This document shows positions 31,949 to 42,795 of a DNA stretch of 64,000 nucleotides, piece by piece. Both the position numbers and the translations under genes were made by a program. Origin of the DNA: Leptasterias polaris (taxonomy: Eukaryota; Echinodermata; Asteroidea; Forcipulatida; Asteriidae); the NCBI GenBank assembly GCA_037783415.1, contig JAZGTN010000088.1, positions 1,488,001-1,552,000 of the forward strand. The letters run 5' to 3'. Positions within the stretch are counted from its first letter, which is position 1, and every line of letters starts with the position of its first letter. The notes beneath the pieces are model-generated. The model was not told where the DNA came from, did not search any database, and saw nothing but the letters and a program-made list of their open reading frames with translations.

Positions 31949-32806
31949 TCATATCTCTCTGTAAGAGCTAAGGAATGATGTTGCAACTACTTCGTCACGA
32001 GTGTCGAGGTGCAGACGCTTGTATTTTTCTTTGTACGCCAGGAGTAACGGAACACAGAGTATAACAGAGACAAGAAATACCCAGTTCAACCAGATGGCAC
32101 CTGGAAAAAAAAATATATATTAATATTGTATGGGTGTGTAATGATGGCTCTAATGAAGCATAACAATGAAGAAAAAGTACGCACAAATGTATACGGTTAT
32201 CTGCAATTTAAAATGTTCCTCGCGCACCCTCATATTAGCTTGAACATTTCAACTACCAAGCATTTGGGACCTTCCCATCCAGAATTTTAAGCTTTTGTGT
32301 TTATTTTGGAGGGTTTCGTGGAATTATTGGCGAATGATCATCCCTTTTCGCCAGAGAAACGTCCCCATCCCCACCTATACACGATTGCGCCCGAATCAGT
32401 GCGTGAAAGTGCATGAATCTGTGGTTTCGTAAAGGCTAAAGTATTCCTTACCTATTCCCGGTATCTGCAGTAGTAACAAAAATACAAACACCCAGAAGTT
32501 GCTCAACCACCCCATATACATGTTTACGGTTCCTTCAGATATTGGATACATGCCCTCTACGGTGACTTCATAATACAGTGGAATTGAGGCGTTTGCAAAG
32601 AAGCCAATAGCGATGCACGAGATGTACAGACTTGCTATAAAGTAATACAAAAAAGGAATTGCTAAAAACAAAATTTATTGTTGTTGTTGTTGCTATTGTT
32701 GTTGCTGTTGTTGTTGTTGTTGCTGTTGTTGTTGCTGTTAAGTTGTTGTTGTTGTTTTGTTGTTGTTGTTGTTGTTGTTGTTGGTGTTGGTGTTGTTGTT
32801 GTTGTT

Positions 32807-32900
<94 letters not shown>

Positions 32901-35900
32901 TCGTCATCGTTGTCGTCGTCAACGTCATCGTTGTCGTTGTGTTTATGTTTAATGCAAATTCGTCCCCAAAAGGCTGAAAGCCACTCTTGGTAAGGGGCTA
33001 CAAGATGAAAAAGTTCCACATGAAAATAATTCAGGGGAGATGAACGTAATTTGTCTTCTTCTTAGGATTTTAGGAGTGAAACAAGCACCAGGCAGAGAGT
33101 TCCAAAGAGATGCAGTACATGAAATAAAGGCTGGTTTCACGATCTTACTTCCTGATACTGATAGGAGGAACCAGGTCGGACACACTGGTTGCACATTTAC
33201 CATAAAAGTATATGTGTAAAAGACAGAGACTGCAAAATACCTACGAGGGGACAGAGGCTGTTTGGGTGATCCAAACCCTCCAATACGCAATAAATAGAAA
33301 GTTTTGCATTTTGTGGGTGTTTTTACTGAGCTGCCTTTGGCCTGCTAGAGGTTTTATAATGCCAATCCGTTCCGGGGAAGGTTTCGCTCGTCCTTTTTTG
33401 TCAGAGTATTGTTGCAAATGGCTTTGATAAAGGACATTGAAAGCGGAAAATAGTACTTGCCTATGCTGAACTGGATGTAGTGCATGGCCAGCAGAACACA
33501 CCACGCGCAGTTTCCTACCAATCCAAGCATCAATACCAAAAGAATTAACTTGATGTGCCCTCCTAAGTAATCCACAAATCTGTGTTTCGGAAACAAAAAC
33601 CAATCGTGAACCAGGGACATAATAAACTTCATAATTAAAAATTATGTATCTCTTTCGAAAGAAAAGTTACATCATTTGTTTATTACTACAAATAATTCCA
33701 TCCTATAAGTTTCGCAAGAAACATCATAATGGCATCAATTTAAAAAAACAAATTGTTGATGGCAGGGTTTTGAGGAAACAGTGGATGAAATATTTTACCC
33801 CTTAAAAGTATTATATCATTTAAAATATGGTCAGCAGTTTAAACATAAAAACTCATTTATAAAAATATCATCCATGTAGGCCTACCAAACTCTAAAACTC
33901 CCTGGTCATCAGAATTGACCTTGATTCTAAGTTCCAGGGGGCCTGACCTTTCATGGTTCAGGCTAACTCAGAGATGGGCCAGGCCCCATGGGACAATGAA
34001 TCCGGGTCAAATCTGACCCAGAAATGGGTCAGGCCCTATGGGACCAGGAAACCGGGTCAACTGACCCAGAAATGGGTCAGGCCCGTGGGACCATGAATCT
34101 GGGTCAACTGACCTGGTAATGGGCCAGGCCCAAAGGGACTAAGAATCCGGGTCAACTGACCCAGAATGGGTCAGGCCCCATGGGACCAGGAATCCGGGTA
34201 AATTCTGACCAGGAAATGGACAAGGCCCCAATGGAACCAGGAATCCGGGTCAACTGACCCTGGAAATGGGCCAGGCCCAATGGGACCAGGAATCCGGGTA
34301 AATTCTGACCAGGAAATGGACCAGGCCCCAATGGGCAAGGAATTCGGGTCAACTGACCCAAAAATAGACCAGGAATCCGGGTCAACTGACCCTGGATATG
34401 GGCCAGGCCCCATGGAACCAGGAATCCGGGTCAATTCTGACCCGGTAATGGGCCAGGCCCCATGGGACCAGGAATTTGGGTCAATTCTGAGCCGGGAGTC
34501 TTTTAGTGTCACTTACATTGCGAGTACTAATCCTCCTATTGTTGCCGCAATGTTGGAAAAGAAACCAATCCATCCTAGTGTGTTCTGCAGTTGAGAAAAT
34601 AAGTTAATGAGGGGTTCAGAGTTGAGTTGTTTTACAATACAATTTTGAGTTTACAATCTCAAAGAGAATGCTTTCGACACGAAGGCTTTATTGGTTGTTT
34701 ATGTTTCCTTGACAGCGTGGGACGTAATATGGTTGAGTGAACCTAATTTAATGTTTCACCAAACAAGTTATTCAAAGAGGAAGACCTAACGGCTGAATAG
34801 TGGTTGAAATCATTTCATTGCAACAACAAAATTTATCCACTATATAGAGGTGTTTTAAAGGCGGGGTGTATTAACTGTATGGAGGAGAATGAGGAGCAGT
34901 ACTTTCAATACTTCCAGTGACATCATCATTTCTAAATTGTTATGTTGCAAAGTCTGTTTATTGGTCCAAATATATGAACGCCATTGTTTATGTGTCTTCT
35001 TGCACTCCACTGAGGCATGGTCGCTTATTTTCTTTAATCACAAAAAACAGTTTACAAGGCACAGACTCCATATAAAGGATGAACAAGTAAGTATAGGGGT
35101 TGGTAAATATCAAGGAAAAAAACTGTACTGTCGAGGGAATCCACATTTTTAAGGCAGGGTATACCTACCATTGATAATTACCCCAACATGACTCTGAAAA
35201 TTTATACTAAGTACGAAGCACTGCAGCTGTTGATAATTTTTTACATTTTGAGAAACAATTCCCTCAAAAAGAAATTTGGTTAGAGAGAGAGAGAGAAAGA
35301 TTACAAAATACTTCAATAAAAAATATATTTATATTAGTTAATTTTTCAAAGGTTATTTTATTGTATAATTGTATCTACATCTATGTAGGATTATTAAAAC
35401 AACCGAACGGTTTCAAAAACCAAAGGTATACTTTGCCTTACACAACACAACACAGAACACTGTTGCCCAGTTACATTGCAAACAATAAAAAAAAAAAATA
35501 ATTGGAACATGCCCAAAATCTCTTCACAAAACATAAACAATTTGTTGTTATTGATATTCCTAAGACAATACCTCATTTAATGAAAGGTTCAAGGATGTGT
35601 TTATTGAAAAATAGAGGATGCAAATCGAACGATGATGTACCAGTCCACTACCTGCTCCTTAACCGTCCACATTCCACGTTCCCTGCACTCATTGGGTGAT
35701 CGTTGTTTTTCACATGCCGGGCCATCTCTTTGAAACAGCACCCTCTGGTTTTTGCGCCAGGGGTGTAACAGACATGGCGCAATAGTGTTCAATTTTATTA
35801 TTATTATTATTAAAACATGTGAAATATCCTCACCTGTGTAACGCCTAGTGCACTGTCAAATATAAGAACTAGCTGAGTACTCCAACCCACGAAAATGCCA

Positions 35901-38900
35901 GTACTGACACTATAGGAAAGAGCAGGTATCCAGAAAGAGGCACTCCTATAGAACAAAAAACAACAAAACATTTTATTTCAGTTCGTTGCTTCCGCACGGT
36001 GAGCTGGGCATTTTTTGCAACCGTATATAAAACCGTTCACTCAGGCCTGAAAATGCACGAAGGCCACGGACGCCCCTATAAAATTGCCTCTTCAAAACTG
36101 CCCCTTCAAAAGTCTCCTTTAGAATTTAAGATTTTTTAAATGGAAGCGCCCTTGCAAAATGAAAATGGCCTTGCACTGTCTCCAAACCAAATGGTTATTC
36201 TCATGGCCAACACTTCTTCAAAAATAGATTTTAACATGATTGCTCCAACAAGTTGACCCAGATCGGCCAAATGGTCCTGAAGACCCCTTTCTGTGTCTAG
36301 GATGAACCGAAATATGTGTCCAAAATACCTAGAAATAATTGATCAAAATTAAGCATAGGCTAATCCAAGATAAAATCCAATTTTGTAACCACTTTCCGGT
36401 CAGCCTGACCAGAAAATGGTTCTGTGTCTCATGGAACCCAAATCAGGGTTAATTCTGATCTGGGAGTTTTTCGAGTGACCAGCCAGGAAGACAAAAGTGC
36501 CCCTTACTTCATAAGAGTGATCATCCCTACTGCGAAGCCTTCTCGCTTTTCAGTCGCCGAGACGCTTGGTGGCGTTGGTGGCTTGTCAGGCAAGTATAAC
36601 AGAACTACTATCACCAGAACTGCCGTCATTGCACATTCTATAAAAGTAATTTGAATCGATGTGTTTAATGGCAAGATTTAACAGCAGCGTAGAAGAGGAA
36701 AAGAGTGTGTTAAAATCATTGGGACATTTGGTTTTGTTGTTGTTGTTGTTTTTTGTTAGTTTTCTTGTTTTTTGTGTTGTTTTTTGTTTTTTGTTTTTTG
36801 TGGGGGGTTTTTTTGGGGGGGGGGGGGGGGGGACTCACCCTCTGACACCGGGCATGGGTGAACAGTTTATGGTTGATTTGAACTGGTTGCGACGTTTGTG
36901 GGCAAAATGTGAAGATTGTGATGATAGATCTGCTATGGTTTTATTTTGGATGGTCACTAAAAACTGAGTAATACCACTTACCGATGTACAGTAAATTCAT
37001 GATGGAGTTGAAATAAGTCTCTCGTTCAGCTTCAGTGATGTTATCGGCCCTTCAGAATCAAAGATAAAAACCAATACCTATAGAGTAAAATAGCCTAATA
37101 TAGTAAGTTCAGAGATGTTCATCCCAAACGATGGTTCAACACTTTTTTCCTCGTCTAAAATAAAATAAAAGAATTGGTGGGAAATTGGTGGACTAAAACA
37201 AGCCTTCTGAAAGGGCTGGTAACACTATAAAGTCATGGAACATGTTAATTGTTTTACTGTTTTCTCCAAGGTGCAATGCCATGGGGGAGTTAAAGTCCAT
37301 AATATCCTGGACTAGACCATTCCACATGATGGGGTTGTTAGGTCCAGGAGTTGTGTAGTTTTTTTCAAGGGCCTGAACAATATTGCACACATACTTCGCG
37401 CACAACATTTTACAGCCATACAGACCTTTTGCCCCGGATCCAACCCACTGATAAAGTGGAGCCTTTGTATAGCAGGCTTCCACATGTCTTGCTGACAGCA
37501 TGCGCTAGGTTCAGAGGTTTCCAACACCCCTCCCCTGTTAAACAATCTTGCTGGCTGACTGGAGAGCCAGTAAATAGTGGAACCTTCCTGCATTCGTGTA
37601 ATTTCTGGGGTAATTTCGTGTAATTTCTAGCCACAAACAATTTTTAAAGAGTCATATGAACCACCACACTATAAATGGTTTGTTTTTCTCCAGGTGGAAA
37701 AACCTCGGTTGAGAGTCTGATCATATTTATGGGCCATTCCCACTCGCATGTCACCCCCCTTCGGATACTTACGGCAGTGAATGCCATTTACTGTTATAAA
37801 TAATTGTATGTTGCGTGTTTGCCGTACAGTCTATGTTCAACACAAATGAATATTGGTAGTCCCGACTTTAGGTCGTATCCGAATTGGCGGCTATATATGG
37901 CTACGGCTAGGGGACATCATACTTCAACACATGATCACGGGGAAATCCAGCCGTAGCCGTAGCCGTAGCCGCCAATTCGGACACGGTCTTAATATCAGAC
38001 TAGCATCTCCTAAAATAATTACACAACAAAACAATTTATGTTGTTTACGTGATTGATTTTGGCAGCGTGGGAACGACATTCGAACCAATCAGGAAGGAGA
38101 AGGCGAAACCAAGGCATCCTGCTGATCCTGCTACGGCAGTTGACGTTGTCCGTTGATGAGGCGGGAACCAGGTCGCTGACAAATGCGTTGGTGCTGATTG
38201 AAGTATAGGGGCAGACAGTCCAATCAAAAATTGACCAATGTTGGCTGTCCTGTTTATAAATTAAAACACATGGACAATCGTAGATGGGGGAGATCTTTAA
38301 ACATGCTTAAAAGTGTTCAATAAAACGAAAAAATTACAGAATAACTAAATATTCTTGACAACTTGTACCAGAAAAGAAGTATTATAATATTTTCTTTTAA
38401 CTTACAAACAATTTTCAGAATATTGGGAGTAGAAAAACATTGCATCTCCACTGTGGACCCATCATTTAACAAACGTGGACATTTGGGTTGAACTCTAACA
38501 CAAGTAAAATCCTAACAATACCTACGCTAAACTCTAGGGAAACCTTCCATATTACATAATTACCTTTCAGATATTGTGTATGACATAAGCAAGTTTGAGA
38601 TGCTAAGTAATTGGAACTTAACTTAAATACTATCAGAGTCAACTTCTTACTGTCACCCTATCGATAATCAACAGATCAATTTATCCAGAAGTGGTTAAAG
38701 ATTCTACATCTGTGTTAACCTTCTTCTTCGTTTCTTTTGCTTTCTTTGTTTTGTTGATAAACAAGATCGCCCCAAACACGGCTAAAAGCCTTTCTAATAA
38801 GTGGGCTACGATTCAAGAAGGAAACATTTTAAGATGAAAATAACTTAGAGGAGCTGAAGGTAGGAATTGTTATTCCTCTTAAAACAGTCTAGGATGTTGG

Positions 38901-41799
38901 ATGGAGGGAAACGTGCACAAGGAGCTCCAAAGAGATGCAGTTGTGGAATCAAGCTGTTGGAATGGCTCTTTGATATATACATCTCAGCATTGCAAGAGTA
39001 AATGGGTGAGAAGAAACAAAAAACCTTGAATTGCGCAAAGGGTATACTTCCCAAGAAATTGTATGACAAAAGCCCTTGTTATAATAGAACATGTTACCTT
39101 TGTTTACAGAGTAGTGACCTTGTACATTCTAATGCAATTCCTGACAGGCAAGATACTACACAGCACACAGGCCATACGGAAAAACTTACATTTTGTGTCA
39201 TAATTTCCACATAAATTCAAGGGTTACAAAAGCCACAGCTGTACAGCTTTTGAGATGTCCCCCCTTTCTTCATATCAAAAGTTGAGAAAAATCAGACAGT
39301 GCAATCTCCATAAAACATAAGATTTAGCATATTCCTCCATTGAGCTGCGTACAAAATGTGCCTGCAGGAAGTCCAGGCTATGTGGCTCTTTTGTAAACAT
39401 GTGATGTCACAGGTCAATGGTCTCTAAACAACCGTCTTTGTCAATATTCCGTATACATTTGGATGGTTTGTTTCGGACTCTCTTAAGGGGGAACAGACTA
39501 TTTTCCCCTCCCAGCCTCCCTTTGAACGAGGAAAAAATGGCAACATTATGATTTATAAGGTCTCTCTCATAGAAGAGATGAATATCAAAGTTCAGACTTT
39601 ACCATTTGACGTTTTCAATTCCAACGGGAATGCAGCGGAATGCCACACCCGAGAGAAGGAATAGTGAGCTGGCAAGCAAGGCATACCGAAAACCTGACGA
39701 GGCAAACACAAATGACTTAAAAGCACATTTATGAAAATCCACATAGGCTCATGAACATATATCTTAAATAGCTGTCAGGGGGTGTATAATCGTAAATGTT
39801 GAGATAGGGACCTCTGAAATTGAACCAAAACTCACTAATACAACATAGGGGTGAAATAGGGGCGGGGCTAAATTGTTCAAAGGTCGTATCTTAAAAACGA
39901 CAAAGATTTGTCAAAAAAATAATCGTGTGTGTTCAATGCACCTAATTAGAGGATTATAAAAATAAAAAAAAAATAAAAAATCACACCCAATCTGAGTCGG
40001 TCACTGTCCAAAAGGTGAGTAGGCGGGTGGGGTGGGGTCGGGGGTATACCATGCCACTATACAGCACCTATTAGGGACATGTGAGCAGTCATGAAATCTA
40101 TATAGACTAGTGGGAAGTAGAATAATCCCCCCCCAAAAAAAAAAAAAAAATTTAATAAAAAATAATAATAATAATCTTTGTACCAAATAATTTCCCCAAT
40201 CATTACCCGTACCCAAATAACGTCACATGGCTTACCCTTGGAAGTCAGTATGTATGAGAAAAAGAAGCCAGCGATGATGAAAGTGATTGGGCCCCAGTTG
40301 GTACAAAGGGCGATGTCCGCTTTAGACCACCGGAGAACAACTTCAGCTGTAAATTTGTGTTAAAATGTATTGGTTTCGGAATTTTGTATTCATTCATATT
40401 CTCCCTCGTTGAAAAACTAATTATAGTTATTAGCTCTGAAAATATATGTCCAGCTTATTTTCAGAGCTACAGTAAAAGTAGTCCCGATATCTACTCCGCG
40501 GCAATATAGCATGACAAGTTCTCAAGAACACCGTAAATCTACACGGCAAATGGTGTTACCGCAAATTGAAGTACACAAGATATATAAATACCTCACCATG
40601 CAAAGTATGAATGAATGAAATGCACTTAATTGTTCAGTAGCCACATTCAGACCTTGTCATTGGCTACTCCTATGTAGTACTAATGTAAAGGGACACTTTA
40701 CCTTGGACTGTGCGCTTTGGGCTACACAACGCGTTTGTTATGAAATAAATATGGTTGCAAAAGTAGAGTATAGCCTATTATTATCTATATAGGCCTAAGG
40801 CTTCCAAGTGGAACAATAAATCAGTGTATTTAATATCTTCAGCGCAAGTACCCGGATGACAGATCAATATTGTTTTCGTATTGCTCTGTCATCCGGGAAC
40901 TTCGCGCAAGTACCCGGATGACAGATCAATATTGTTATTTCGCTAGTCAGCCTGATATAGATAATAATAATTATATTGTATGGCTTTGTTGTTTTCGTGT
41001 GATACGAGAATATATTGCTCGAGCTATGACAATATTGGACGAGTCGAAGACGAGTCCAATATTGTCATAGCGAGAGCAATATATTCTTGTATCACACTCA
41101 AAGCCATCCAATATTATGTAAATGATCCACACGAATATACCTCGAAATTGCGTGGTTTTCCTTTTACTTCGTGAACTAACACGACCCACTATTTTGTTGT
41201 GTCAAAAGTTTGGTTCAACAAAATGGTAGGCCGTGTTCTAGTTCACGAAGGAAAAGAAAAACTTCACAATTTTGAGGCATATTTGTGTGGATCATTATAT
41301 TCTACTTTTAAAACATCTTTGCAACCATATGTATTTAATAACAAATAGTTTTACACGCTTGTTATAGCCCAAACCCAAGGCAATGTCCCCCTTTAAACAC
41401 ATTCGAATACTACGCGACGTCTTACATAGTAGGCTACTATGTCCAATTCCTTCAGACTGAAACTATGACTTAATAAGAATTAAAAAGTTATGTGTTCACA
41501 TCAAGTTTACCTGTATCAGCGATGGGTCCCCATGTGTTCCATGAGATAGCCTGGATTCCGAATAACAGTGAAAATATTGCAAGGATATACCACCGTGTGT
41601 TATATGCTACGTATGTTTCATGGTGAATGTCCTGATGACTATTGGAAACGTTATGGTCCAACTGTTCGTACCTTGCGCTGCTTAAATCGTTACTGGTGTG
41701 GACGGTTGCAGAGATTTCTTTACATGAAGCCGTCTTATCCTGGTCTCTGTTGCGCAGCAGTGGCTGGGTTTCACTCGTTGCTGAACTGTCCTGTTCCAT
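31949..41799 (-). CDS. SLC49A4: SLC49A4/DIRC2-like lysosomal transporter, 11 coding exons (isoform A)
   Basis: Exons in transcript order are 41799-41511, 40346-40236, 39693-39603, 38249-38049, 37049-36982, 36637-36508, 35945-35834, 34584-34517, 33579-33461, 32661-32452 and 32100-31949. They total 1551 bases, close in frame and give 516 residues (human 478). The family is an MFS transporter with 12 membrane segments. The mammalian protein sits in the lysosomal membrane and is reported to export pyridoxine driven by protons. The N-terminus keeps the acidic dileucine sorting signal ETQPLL (10-15). WNTWGPI (87-93) is the family signature in the first membrane segment. Further matches are RCIPVG, LSATWFPPHQRTT, the loop PDKPPTPPSV, FVGWSTQL, LGWIGFFSNIAATIGG and ASIPLYYEVTVEGMYPISEG. 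The intron after exon 9 has a GC donor. Exon B at 28115-28296 is an alternative last exon. FLVCR1/2, its SLC49 relatives, lack the WNTWGPI form. Confidence 0.93.
32452..32661 (-). other. SLC49A4: SLC49A4 penultimate coding exon
   Basis: It encodes AIPFLYYFIASLYISCIAIG, the YYEVTVEGMYPISEG loop and a further membrane segment ending QIPGI. The donor GTAAGG leaves one G of a Gly codon, which both terminal exons complete with GT. The acceptor at 32662-32664 is preceded by TTTTGTTTTTAG and then directly by a long trinucleotide repeat. Confidence 0.9.
32678..32940. repeat. Compound trinucleotide repeat, (TTG)n then (GTC)n
   Basis: About 130 bases of mostly TTG units are followed by about 31 GTC units (32807-32899) with one GCC interruption, and then degenerate GTC/GTT units. 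On the SLC49A4 strand this reads (GAC)n(AAC)n and ends about 17 bases from the acceptor of the penultimate exon. Open frames across it on both strands are repeat artefacts. Confidence 0.97.
32945..33300 (-). mobile_element. 3' fragment of a CR1-like LINE
   Basis: The minus strand encodes KPAFISCTASLWNSLPGACF and LRRRQITFISPELF, which resembles the end of CR1-clade reverse transcriptase (SLWNSLP box). A similar fragment lies at 38720-39030. The copy is 5'-truncated and sits in the GC-AG intron of SLC49A4. Confidence 0.7.
33461..33579 (-). other. SLC49A4: SLC49A4 coding exon 9, followed by a GC donor
   Basis: It encodes FVDYLGGHIKLILLVLMLGL through HYIQFSI, which matches the FADFIRGMLKLILLL stretch of human SLC49A4. 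The exon ends AGCATAG and the intron begins GCAAGT. GC-AG introns are a minor but accepted class, and the rest of this donor fits the consensus. No alternative GT donor nearby keeps the frame. Confidence 0.88.
33895..34510. repeat. GACCC-type minisatellite array, ~10 units of 46-54 bp
   Basis: Units are built from GGGTCAACTGACCCAGAAAT and GGGCCAGGCCCCATGGGACC. The array ends about six bases before the donor of the SLC49A4 exon at 34517-34584. Unit length varies by small indels. Confidence 0.9.
35150..35833. other. SLC49A4 intron stretch with dispersed repeat and microsatellites
   Basis: Contains a GA-rich run at 35283-35298, an A-run at 35489-35499 and a TTA repeat at about 35797-35811. The phrase AAGGCAGGGTATAC at 35152 recurs at 8020, suggesting a dispersed repeat. 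No exon is seen. Confidence 0.45.
36370..36475. repeat. GACCC-type minisatellite, copy 5
   Basis: A single diverged patch (GTCAGCCTGACCAGAAAATG, CAGGGTTAATTCTGATCTGG) ends GGGAGTTTTTCGAGTGA. That end matches GGGAGTCTTTTAGTGT at 34495. It lies just below the donor of the exon at 36508, as the larger array does for its exon. Confidence 0.6.
36735..36835. repeat. TTG/T-rich tract followed by poly-G
   Basis: A pure G/T tract with a run of about 15 G near 36817-36832, in the SLC49A4 intron between exons 5 and 6. Confidence 0.85.
37865..37985. mobile_element. ~120-bp fold-back element with CCGTAG repeats
   Basis: TCCGAATTGGCGGCTA near 37878 pairs with TAGCCGCCAATTCGGA near 37966, and the right arm carries three CCGTAG units. 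A similar phrase, CCGTAGCCACCAATTCGGAT, is at about 15803-15822, so the family is dispersed. Confidence 0.75.
38720..39035 (-). mobile_element. 3' fragment of a CR1-like LINE
   Basis: The minus strand encodes HSNSLIPQLHLFGAPCARFP then LDCFKRNNNSYLQLL, decayed from the same C-terminal segment as 32945-33300. The 3' part reading CACTTATTAGAAAGGC is also shared. It lies in an SLC49A4 intron. Confidence 0.6.
39940..40170. other. A-rich and poly-C/poly-A tracts in SLC49A4 intron 2
   Basis: An AAAAATAAAA-type stretch lies near 39959-39980, and CCCCCCCC followed by a run of about 16 A lies near 40128-40150. These may be tails of retroposed copies, but I cannot identify any body. Confidence 0.4.
40687..41394. 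mobile_element. AAAGGGACACGTTGCC MITE interrupted by another insertion
   Basis: Ends AAAGGGACAC and CCCCCTTT plus the arms GTAGAGTATA and ATGATCCACACGAATAT match the element at 9258-9642, diverged by substitutions. Between the left arm and the rest, about 40772-41117 is unrelated DNA. That insert includes a duplicated CAAGTACCCGGATGACAGAT and a strong palindrome. It is in SLC49A4 intron 1. Confidence 0.8.
40974..41112. mobile_element. ~139-bp palindrome nested in a MITE
   Basis: GTGTGATACGAGAATATATT, GCTATGACAATATTGGACGA and their near-exact complements flank a centre at about 41045. It has no coding capacity and is probably a small fold-back element inserted into the older MITE. Confidence 0.8.
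41511..41799 (-). other. SLC49A4: SLC49A4 first coding exon with start codon
   Basis: The ATG at 41797-41799 opens a 96-codon stretch with a polar cytoplasmic N-terminus (about 66 residues) and the first membrane helix ending WNTWGPIADT. The polar region contains the ETQPLL sorting motif. The donor GTAAAC leaves one base of an Ala codon that exon 2 completes. I chose this ATG because it is the most upstream in the frame and places the dileucine signal near the N-terminus as in human. Confidence 0.88.
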
Positions 41800-42137
41800 G
41801 TCGCACTTTTATAGACACAACGTGAAGAAAAACATGTGAACAAAATCGCAATCGTCAGCCATAATCGTCAATGTTTAGTGAGTGATCTCCATTGACAGGT
41901 AGTCAAAATGCGGGAAATAACTACAACAAAAGTAGCATCCTAAACAAGTGCCTGTGTAGGCCTACATTTTTGTTTCTTTTGTTGCAAAGCACTGTTGTGT
42001 ATCGTTTCCCAAGGATTGAAGGTTTCGCTTTCGGAACAGGATAGTACAATAATTTTATGGCAATTGAAACCTCAATCCACGACTGACACTGTACTTCCAC
42101 ATGTTTTGTTTATCGTCACTGTTGGAAGTGCGCGGAA

Positions 42138-42190
42138 CGGGGGGGCGGGGGGAGGGGGGCGGGGGCGGGGGCGGGGGAGGGGGACGGGGG
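42138..42190 (+). repeat. G-rich tract with quadruplex potential
   Basis: At least six runs of four or more G, separated by single C or A bases (GGGGGGCGGGGG type), within about 50 bases. It lies about 340 bases upstream of the SLC49A4 start codon, with the G-rich strand being the non-template strand for a plus-direction transcript. Confidence 0.85.
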
Positions 42191-42494
42191 CTCACAATAG
42201 AATTACATTTAACATTTCAATTGACCTGCAGTAAACTTGGGCATTTTTCTTCTTTGCGAGTCAGTTTGGCATCACCCGTACAGCTGATAGGTAGGCCTAC
42301 ACCACAGTGACCCGTGATCTTTTACTGCAACTTGGGACCTCTTCGTTATTTCTGTCAAGTAATATTGTACGGCTAATTGCCAAGTAACAAGAAAAGGCTA
42401 ATATTGTAATTATTTGCTTTTCTACAAAAGTTGCAATACGGCATAAGCTCTGCCGAAAAGTTTTATTTTGCACATAATTATTATTTTAGTGTTA

Positions 42495-42795
42495 AAGGGA
42501 GTGTACAACATTGGTATTTTTGTCAAAGACCAGTATCCACACTTCAAGTGACCCAACATATACATGAAATAACAAACCTGTGAAAGTTTCAGCTAAATCC
42601 GTCTTCGGAGTCATGAGTAAACAGTGAAAAAAACCATAATAATTTTGTTTTCACTGTTTTCAAACATCTGATGATATCACTCAGTGATAAAGAGTAGTTG
42701 TTTTACTCGTTTCCTAAAACTTATAGCATTTCAGGCAAAACTATTTCAAGGGAAGTTTTCCACCACGACCATCTTTATACAATTTAAGTTATGTG
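42495..42795. repeat. Dispersed repeat shared with 14490-14800
   Basis: Contains TTTTTGTCAAAGACCAGT, CTGTGAAAGTTTCAGC and TTTCCACCACGACCATCTTT, which recur in inverted orientation at 14490-14800 and in part at 7370-7640. Ends cannot be defined from three diverged copies. Confidence 0.5.

Noticed and set aside
32659..33019. Long open frames of poly-Leu, poly-Val, poly-Arg, poly-Ser or poly-Asp
   Set aside because: They are readings of the trinucleotide repeat in different frames, inside an intron.
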